18,556 bases of DNA, taken from assembly GCA_964488675.1 (NCBI GenBank), contig CAZAWA010000037.1, positions 1 to 18,556 on the forward strand, written 5' to 3'. Numbering within the stretch: the stretch's first letter is position 1; each line of letters opens with the position of its first letter. Source of the stretch: QZKY01 sp964488675. Its GTDB lineage: Bacteria; Pseudomonadota; Gammaproteobacteria; Burkholderiales; Burkholderiaceae_D. Made by a program: the position numbers and the translations under genes. The notes beneath the pieces are model-generated. The model did not search any database. It saw only the letters and a program-made list of their open reading frames with translations, and had not been told where the DNA came from. Shown here piece by piece: positions 13,611 through 18,556 of the stretch.

Positions 13611-14087
13611 ATGTTTGAAGTATTAGTGTATCTCTACGAGACTTATTACCGTCCCGATGCCTTCCCCGAACCGGTTGCACTGGCAAAAACCTTGTCAGAC
13701 ATTGGCTTTGATGAAACGGAAATCGCCGACGCCCTGGACTGGCTCTCCGATCTGGCCGAAACCACGGAAACCTTTGCCGGACACCGCCCAAACGAAGCGG
13801 GGGCATCGTTCGCCCATCGCGTTTTCGTCGAGCAAGAGCTGTCCGTGCTGGGCATCCGGGCGGTCGGGTTCATCCAGTCACTGGAAAACGCCGGCATTCT
13901 GGATCCGATCTTGAGGGAAATCGTGATTGAACGATCGCTCGCGGCCGGTATTTCTCCCATGCCTATCGACAAGTTGCGTCTTATCGTTCTGGTGATCCTC
14001 TGGAGCCAGGGCGAAGATCCGGACACGACCCTGCTCAACCCGATATTTGCCGACCCCGAAGACAGGAATGAATGCCTGCTGCACTGA
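13611..14087 (+). CDS. smg: Smg family protein (DUF494)
   Basis: This 158-residue protein is almost the same length as E. coli Smg (157). It begins MFEVLVYLYETYYRPDA, continues with LSDIGFDETEIADALDWLSDLAE (two helices), a central GFIQSLENAGILDPILREIVIERSLA stretch, and LRLIVLVILWSQGEDP near the C-terminus, all aligning with DUF494. It is a small, acidic, mostly helical cytosolic protein. The biochemical role is not established, although the gene is regularly found beside dprA and topA/topB. The start is secure because the MF(D/E)VLxYLxE opening is conserved, which makes the closeness of the -10 box notable. Confidence 0.95.
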   Translation: MFEVLVYLYETYYRPDAFPEPVALAKTLSDIGFDETEIADALDWLSDLAETTETFAGHRPNEAGASFAHRVFVEQELSVLGIRAVGFIQSLENAGILDPILREIVIERSLAAGISPMPIDKLRLIVLVILWSQGEDPDTTLLNPIFADPEDRNECLLH

Positions 14088-14250
14088 GCCCTGCCATCCG
14101 GCAATCATTTTTTTGTTCGCTTCAAGCGGCCGAGTCTTGCGAATTCTGTGTTAACGCCTTTATTATTAGCCGCCCGCGAGCAGTTGGCGCCGTTATCGCT
14201 TACACTTAGCCCGATTTTCCCCAGTCAAGCCTTTCATGCCAGACAAGACC

Positions 14251-17073
14251 ATGTCCAAAACTCTCATCATCGCTGAAAAGCCCTCGGTCGCGAACGACAT
14301 CGCCAAATCGCTGGGTGGCTTCAAGAAGCACGATGATTATTTCGAGTCCGACAAGTATGTCCTGTCTTCGGCCATTGGCCATCTGGTCGAGATTGCCGCA
14401 CCCGAGGAGTTCGATGTCAAGCGCGGCAAGTGGAGTTTTACCCACCTGCCCGTGATTCCGCCGCATTTCTCGCTGAACCCGATTGCAAAAACTGAATCCC
14501 GCCTGAAACTGCTGAACCGTCTCATCAAGCGCAAGGATGTCACGGAGATCATCAACGCCTGTGACGCGGGACGAGAAGGCGAGCTGATTTTCCGCCTGAT
14601 TGCGCAACACGCCAAAGCCAAGCAGCCGGTCAAGCGGCTGTGGCTGCAGTCGATGACGCCGGGCGCGATTCGCGACGGTTTCGGCAAACTGCGCGACGAC
14701 AAGGACATGCTGCCGCTGGCGGACGCGGCGCGTTGCCGCTCCGAAGCGGACTGGCTGATTGGCATCAACGGCACGCGTGCCATGACCGCGTTCAACTCAA
14801 AGGAAGGTGGCTTCTTCCTCACGACCGTCGGGCGCGTGCAAACGCCGACGCTGTCGATCGTGGTGGATCGCGAAAAATCCATCAAGGCATTTGTGCCGCG
14901 CAACTACTGGGAAGTGCGCGCCGAATTCGTTTGCGCCGCCGGCGTGTACGAAGGCCGCTGGCAGGACCCCAGGCACAAGAAAGATGAATCCGATCCGGAA
15001 AAGCGCGCAGAACGCCTGTGGAGCAAGGCAGCAGCGGACACCATCGCCACTGCCTGCCGTGGCAAGCCGGGCAAGGTCAGCGAAGAATCGCGCCCAACCA
15101 CCTCGATGTCGCCGGCGCTGTTCGACCTCACCAGCCTGCAGCGCGAAGCCAACTCGCGCTTCGGCTTTTCCGCCAAGAACACCCTGGGCATCGCGCAGGC
15201 GCTGTACGAGCGCCACAAGGTGCTGACTTACCCGCGAACCGACTCGCGCCACCTGCCCGAAGACTATATCGCCACGGTGCGCCAGACGCTGGAGACCCTG
15301 GCCGACAGCAACAACTACCAGCCGTTTGCGTCACCGATTCTGAACAAGAAATGGCTCAAGCCCAACAAGCGGATTTTCGACAACACGAAAATTTCCGATC
15401 ACTTCGCCATCATTCCGACCACGCAGGCGCCCAAAGGGCTGTCCGAGCCCGAGCAAAAGCTGTATGACCTTGTGACCCGCCGCTTCCTCGCCGTGTTTTT
15501 CCCGGCAGCCGAATTTCAGGTCACCACGCGCTTCACCGAAGTGTCCGGTCACTCGTTCCGTAGTGAAGGCCGCGTGCTGACCAGTCCGGGCTGGCTCGCA
15601 GTATACGGCAAGGAGGCGGTCGAGAAGGACGCGGAAGGCGGTGGCATTCTGGTGCAGGTCGGCAAGAATGAAGCCGTCAAGACTGACAAGATCAATGTCA
15701 ACGCGCTCGTCACGCGCCCGCCTGCGCGCTACTCGGAAGCGACACTGCTGACCGCCATGGAAGGCGCGGGCAAGCAGATGGAAGAGGACGAATTGCGCGA
15801 AGCGATGGCCGGCAAGGGGCTGGGCACACCGGCGACGCGTGCCGCCATCATCGAAGGCCTACTGACCGAAAAATACCTGCACCGCGAAGGCCGGGAAATC
15901 ATCCCGACCGCCAAGGCGTTCCAGCTCATGACGCTGCTGCACGGTCTCGGCGTGGATGAACTGACTGCTCCGGAACTAACCGGCGAGTGGGAATTCAAGT
16001 TGTCGCAAATGGAAAAAGGCCAGATCACGCGCGAGCAGTTCATGCAGGACATTGCGCAAATGACGCAAGTGATCGTCAAGCGCGCCAAGGAATTCGACGA
16101 AGACACCATCCCCGGCGATTACGCAACGCTCAAAACGCCCTGCCCCGATTGCGGCAGTGTGGTGAAGGAAAACTACCGCCGCTTCGCCTGCACCAAATGC
16201 GAGTTCTCGATCACCAAGACACCCGCAGGCCGCCAGTTTGAAATTGACGAAGTCGAAGAACTACTGACGAAGCACACAATCGGCCCGCTGCAAGGCTTCC
16301 GATCCAAGATGGGCCGCCCGTTTGCCGCCATCCTCAATCTCGTGCATGACGAAGACACCGAAAACCGCAAGCTGATGTTCGATTTCGGCCAGAGCCAGGA
16401 TGAGGATGAAAATGGTGAGCCGCTTGACTTCAGTGACAAGAAGCCGCTCGGCGCCTGTCCGAAGTGCGGCAGCGGCGTGCACGAACTCGGCCTCGCCTAT
16501 GTGTGCGAAAAAACGGTCGCCCGCCCGAAAGCCTGTGATTTCCGCAGCGGCCGGATCATCCTGCAGCAGGAAATCCTGCCAGAACAGATGGTGAAGCTGC
16601 TCAAGGAAGGCCGAACCGACTTGCTGCCGGGCTTCGTCTCGCAACGCACGCGCCGCCCGTTCAAGGCCTATCTGGCGCGCAGCAAGGATGGCAAGGTGGT
16701 GTTCGAGTTCGAGGAGCGCAAGGCAAAAGCACCGGCCAAAGAAGGCCGAGTTGCTGCGAAAACCGAAACGGGCAAGCCTGCCGCAAAGACCACCGAGAAA
16801 GCCCCGGCAAGGACGGTCAAGCCCAGGGCAGCCGCCGTGAAGACGACGGCCAAGTCCGCCGTCAAAGCCGTGGCCAAGCCTGCGGCAGCCAAACCGGCCG
16901 CGAAGAAAGCGCCTGTCAGGACCGCTGCGAAAACCGCAGCCAAAGCGCCCGCCAAACCTGCTGCCTCAAAGACCGTCGCCACGAAAAAGCCTGCAGTGAA
17001 AAAGCCAACTGCCAAGGCTGCACCGAAAAAAGCCGCAGCGAAAAAGCCGGCGGCCAAAAAGGCAGCCAGGTAG
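14251..17073 (+). CDS. topB: DNA topoisomerase III with H1-like C-terminal tail
   Basis: TopB is a type IA topoisomerase that decatenates and relaxes single-stranded-region DNA. From the ATG at 14251 it is 940 residues. The TOPRIM domain runs from TLIIAEKPSVAND to NACDAGREGELIFR (Asp105). The catalytic Tyr327 is in LTYPRTDSRHLPEDY. Two Cys4 zinc-ribbon-like modules follow at ~631-650 (Cys631, 634, 647, 650) and ~736-762 (Cys736, 739, 752, 762). Residues 824-940 are almost only Lys, Ala, Pro and Thr. E. coli TopB is 653 residues, so the zinc modules and tail are extra. The ATG at 14236 would add five residues; MSKTLIIAEKPS is preferred as the family-typical start. No strong ribosome-binding site precedes either. 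The DUF4870 gene follows after three bases. Confidence 0.96.
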   Translation: MSKTLIIAEKPSVANDIAKSLGGFKKHDDYFESDKYVLSSAIGHLVEIAAPEEFDVKRGKWSFTHLPVIPPHFSLNPIAKTESRLKLLNRLIKRKDVTEIINACDAGREGELIFRLIAQHAKAKQPVKRLWLQSMTPGAIRDGFGKLRDDKDMLPLADAARCRSEADWLIGINGTRAMTAFNSKEGGFFLTTVGRVQTPTLSIVVDREKSIKAFVPRNYWEVRAEFVCAAGVYEGRWQDPRHKKDESDPEKRAERLWSKAAADTIATACRGKPGKVSEESRPTTSMSPALFDLTSLQREANSRFGFSAKNTLGIAQALYERHKVLTYPRTDSRHLPEDYIATVRQTLETLADSNNYQPFASPILNKKWLKPNKRIFDNTKISDHFAIIPTTQAPKGLSEPEQKLYDLVTRRFLAVFFPAAEFQVTTRFTEVSGHSFRSEGRVLTSPGWLAVYGKEAVEKDAEGGGILVQVGKNEAVKTDKINVNALVTRPPARYSEATLLTAMEGAGKQMEEDELREAMAGKGLGTPATRAAIIEGLLTEKYLHREGREIIPTAKAFQLMTLLHGLGVDELTAPELTGEWEFKLSQMEKGQITREQFMQDIAQMTQVIVKRAKEFDEDTIPGDYATLKTPCPDCGSVVKENYRRFACTKCEFSITKTPAGRQFEIDEVEELLTKHTIGPLQGFRSKMGRPFAAILNLVHDEDTENRKLMFDFGQSQDEDENGEPLDFSDKKPLGACPKCGSGVHELGLAYVCEKTVARPKACDFRSGRIILQQEILPEQMVKLLKEGRTDLLPGFVSQRTRRPFKAYLARSKDGKVVFEFEERKAKAPAKEGRVAAKTETGKPAAKTTEKAPARTVKPRAAAVKTTAKSAVKAVAKPAAAKPAAKKAPVRTAAKTAAKAPAKPAASKTVATKKPAVKKPTAKAAPKKAAAKKPAAKKAAR
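16720..17070 (+). repeat. Low-complexity Lys/Ala/Pro-coding tract of topB
   Basis: About 350 bases encode degenerate repeats of the KPAAKKA / KTAAKAPAKP kind, resembling the basic tail of histone H1 and of bacterial AlgP/HU-like proteins. The DNA itself is imperfectly repetitive. The opposite strand reads as a spurious Ala/Phe/Leu-rich frame. Confidence 0.85.
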
Positions 17074-17076
17074 ACG

Positions 17077-17421
17077 ATGATCGATCCCATTGAAACACCC
17101 AGCCGTGAAGAATGCGTGCAAGCCATGATTTCGCACGCGCTTGGCGTATCGATCAGCTTTTTCGGGCCGCTCATTCTCTGGATGACCGCAGGCAAGCGCT
17201 CCGCCTTCGTCGAGAAGCATGCAAAGGAAGCGCTCAATGCGCAGATCACACTGGCGACCGTCCTGCTGGCCTGCTGGAATTTCGCGCCCGACGCCTGGTT
17301 TGTGCTGCTGCTGTCCGGCTATCTGATACTCAACACGGTTGTCAGCGTGCCAGCGGTCATCGCCGCCGCCAAAGGCCAGCCTTTCCGTCATGTCTGGATG
17401 CCGTTTCGCCTGATCGAGTAA
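17077..17421 (+). CDS. DUF4870 domain small membrane protein
   Basis: This 114-residue integral membrane protein has hydrophobic segments at about residues 17-37 (AMISHALGVSISFFGPLILWM), 56-69 and 74-96. The loop FVEKHAKEALNAQITL is the DUF4870 signature (HAKEALNFQ-type). Function is unknown for the family, often discussed as a small Tic20-like membrane protein. It begins three bases after the topB stop with an AGGTAGACG ribosome-binding region inside the topB end, so it is very likely translated from the topB transcript. Nothing in the sequence links it functionally to topoisomerase. Confidence 0.88.
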   Translation: MIDPIETPSREECVQAMISHALGVSISFFGPLILWMTAGKRSAFVEKHAKEALNAQITLATVLLACWNFAPDAWFVLLLSGYLILNTVVSVPAVIAAAKGQPFRHVWMPFRLIE

Positions 17422-17473
17422 GCGCAGGGCAAAAAGACATCTGAAACAGATACTCTACCCCAGCATATTTTAT

Positions 17474-17644
17474 CCGGCGCATCGGCTATGAACAAGCGCC
17501 AGATTAACTCCCATACTCCCCGTAAATTTGCCGCATACCGGACAAAATTCGCCTGTTTTTTGCGCAAACTGGGCGTTTTCAGCGTGACTGCAGCCCAAAA
17601 TGCCTGCCAAGGAGCCACTATTAACGCGACGCGTTATTAGTGCC
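17474..17644 (+). repeat. Intergenic repeat element, copy B (~171 bp) ending in an imperfect CGCG-centred palindrome
   Basis: This is the second copy of the element at 8918-9090, in the same orientation and again between a plus-strand gene and a minus-strand gene. The offsets of the shared blocks from the left end are identical: ATACTCCC at +39, GCCTR at +77, GCAAA at +90, palindrome at +140. The palindrome (17614-17644) has the conserved core TAACGCG-A-CGCGTTA with one mismatched pair further out and one base fewer than copy A. Together with its flanks it accounts for the 235-base gap between the DUF4870 gene and the next gene. Confidence 0.75.
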
Positions 17645-17656
17645 AATACCCGCTGC

Positions 17657-17848
17657 CTATTCCACCGACTTCCAGTTGACGACTGTATCAACCCCTTTGT
17701 CGGTGGCTTCCCACCTGCCAGGCGCCTGAGCGATCAACTCATGTGCCTGCAGTTTGGCCAGCGCTTCCGGCGGGATCGCCAAGGCAGGAATCATGGCGAT
17801 GATTTGCGCCAGCCATTGAATATCCTCTTCCGTCAATTGCTCTTTCAT
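17657..17848 (-). CDS. Small hypothetical protein, possible winged-helix fragment
   Basis: This is a 63-residue frame beginning MKEQLTEEDIQWLAQIIAM, followed by PPEALAKLQAHELIAQAPGRWEATDKG and VDTVVNW. The pattern of a helix, a turn, a LxxxELI helix, then W-x-x-T-x-K-G resembles the recognition helix and wing of MarR/PadR-like winged helices, but it is too short for a full regulator. I do not recognise a family. The ATG at 17848 is preceded by GGGAAC, a close ribosome-binding site; an in-frame upstream ATG at 17932 would overlap the aldo/keto reductase stop and looks unlikely. It lies 77 bases downstream of that reductase on the same strand and 13 bases from repeat B. Confidence 0.6.
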   Translation of the reverse strand: MKEQLTEEDIQWLAQIIAMIPALAIPPEALAKLQAHELIAQAPGRWEATDKGVDTVVNWKSVE

Positions 17849-17924
17849 GTTCCCATTTCTCAAAAAATTTGCTGATAGGCATGGCAAGGCGAGATTAACC
17901 GGGCTGCCGGGAGTTTCACTGAAA

Positions 17925-18556
17925 TCACACATGCCCGCTGATTGGGTGCGGCTTGTACGGCGCTTCCAGTTCGGCCATTTCTTCCCGGGTCAGCGACACC
18001 CGGATCGACGCCAGCGCATCGTCCAGTTGCGGCAGCTTGGAGGCGCCGACGACCGGCGCCGTCACGCCCTTGTGCAGCAGCCAGGCATAGGCCACCTGCG
18101 CGTTGGATACGCCCTTGCTCTGCGCCACCCTCGTCACCGCGTCGACCACGGCAAAGTCGGACTCGTTGTAGTAGTAGCGCTGCGCCAGATCGTCGGTCTT
18201 GGCGCGCGAGGTGGCTGAAGCGTTCGATGTAGCATCCTTGTCCTCCGGCTTGCGGTTGCCGGCCAGGAAGCCGCGCGCCAGCGGACTCCACGGAATGATC
18301 GCCACCTTCTGGTCGTGGCACAGCGGAATCATTTCGCGCTCTTCCTCGCGGTAAGCCAGATTGTAGTGGTTCTGCATGGAAACGAATGGCGTCCAGCCAT
18401 TTTCCTTCGCCACCTGCTGCGCCTTGGCGAACTGCCAGGCCCACATGCTTGATGCGCCGAGGTAGCGCACCTTGCCAGCCTTGACGATGTCGTGCAGCGC
18501 CTCCATGGTTTCCTCGATCGGCGTGGTGCGGTCCCAGCGGTGAACCTGGTACAGGT
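17925..18556 (-). CDS. Aldo/keto reductase, YajO-like (C-terminal part; N-terminus beyond window end)
   Basis: About 210 residues of an NADPH-dependent aldo/keto reductase are visible, from LYQVHRWD at the window edge to the stop at 17925. The catalytic His is in YQVHRWD. GKVRYLGASSMWAWQF, VSMQNHYNLAYREEEREMIPLC, IPWSPLARGFLAG and the C-terminal PYKPHPISGHV match the E. coli YajO type closely. The catalytic Asp, Tyr and Lys lie in the missing N-terminal third. An in-frame ATG at 18506 is internal, not the start, because conserved coding sequence continues to the window end. The physiological substrate cannot be inferred. It is a different subfamily from the reductase at 8054-8887. Confidence 0.93.
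   Translation of the reverse strand, partial: LYQVHRWDRTTPIEETMEALHDIVKAGKVRYLGASSMWAWQFAKAQQVAKENGWTPFVSMQNHYNLAYREEEREMIPLCHDQKVAIIPWSPLARGFLAGNRKPEDKDATSNASATSRAKTDDLAQRYYYNESDFAVVDAVTRVAQSKGVSNAQVAYAWLLHKGVTAPVVGASKLPQLDDALASIRVSLTREEMAELEAPYKPHPISGHV

Noticed and set aside
14094..14116. TGCC-ATCC-GGCA followed by a T-run as a terminator after smg
   Set aside because: The stem is only four pairs and the T-run starts four bases after it, too weak to list as a feature.
14151..14169. TTAACGC-CTTTA-TTATTAG upstream of topB as a third copy of the terminal palindrome
   Set aside because: Only the two outer heptamers resemble copy B; the CGCG core is lost and the flanking ~140 bases do not align at matching offsets. 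It may be a remnant, but chance cannot be excluded.
16668..17249. Minus-strand 193-residue frame rich in Ala, Phe and Leu that looks like a membrane protein
   Set aside because: It is the reverse reading of the Lys/Ala/Pro tail of topB; AAG and GCC codons read backwards as Leu, Phe, Gly and Ala. No independent gene signals.
17860..18444. Minus-strand 194-residue frame
   Set aside because: Out-of-frame shadow of the YajO-like reductase, which has clear family motifs.

Overview
This window looks like a piece of a betaproteobacterial chromosome, probably Burkholderiales and perhaps Oxalobacteraceae-like. That placement is inferred from protein sequence and gene order; no rRNA gene is present to confirm it. 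The order def/fmt - LysM protein - dprA - smg (DUF494) - topB is a familiar betaproteobacterial layout. A run of exactly 100 N (4768-4867) shows the sequence is a scaffold with one unresolved gap.

Layout: (1) 1-454, minus strand: clpS followed by the start of clpA with an ATGA overlap, forming the ClpAP adaptor/unfoldase pair. (2) 828-1525, plus: a cold-shock protein with a long leader and a clear terminator, then a YchJ-family protein. (3) 1604-4701, plus: the biotin genes bioA-bioD-bioB, tightly coupled, with no bioF. (4) 4702-4986: a short hairpin, the assembly gap and a 17-bp tandem repeat. (5) 4987-5913: a GhrA-type 2-hydroxyacid dehydrogenase. (6) 6049-8023: a three-gene signalling operon (CheY-like receiver, CheC-type phosphatase, PAS-GGDEF diguanylate cyclase) whose reading frames overlap by 1 and 4 bases. 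(7) 8054-8887: a YeaE-like aldo/keto reductase. (8) 9130-11125, minus: def-fmt-DUF1857, with an ATGA overlap between the last two. (9) 11326-17421, plus: LysM protein, dprA, smg, topB and a DUF4870 membrane protein. (10) 17657-18556, minus: a 63-residue unknown protein and a YajO-like aldo/keto reductase cut by the window end.

Most genes are housekeeping. The Def/Fmt pair handles the formyl group of initiator Met. ClpS/ClpA handles N-degron proteolysis. DprA (ssDNA/RecA loading) and TopB (decatenation) act on DNA.

The most unusual features are non-coding or modular. Two diverged copies of a ~172-bp intergenic element end in a CGCG-centred palindrome; each sits in a convergent intergenic region, in the same orientation, about 8.5 kb apart. 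A 17-bp tandem array abuts the assembly gap next to an extra-stable GCGAAGC-type mini-hairpin. The receiver/CheC/GGDEF operon has no kinase. TopB carries a ~117-residue histone-H1-like Lys/Ala/Pro tail. The smg promoter -10 box sits 6 bases before the start codon, suggesting a leaderless mRNA.
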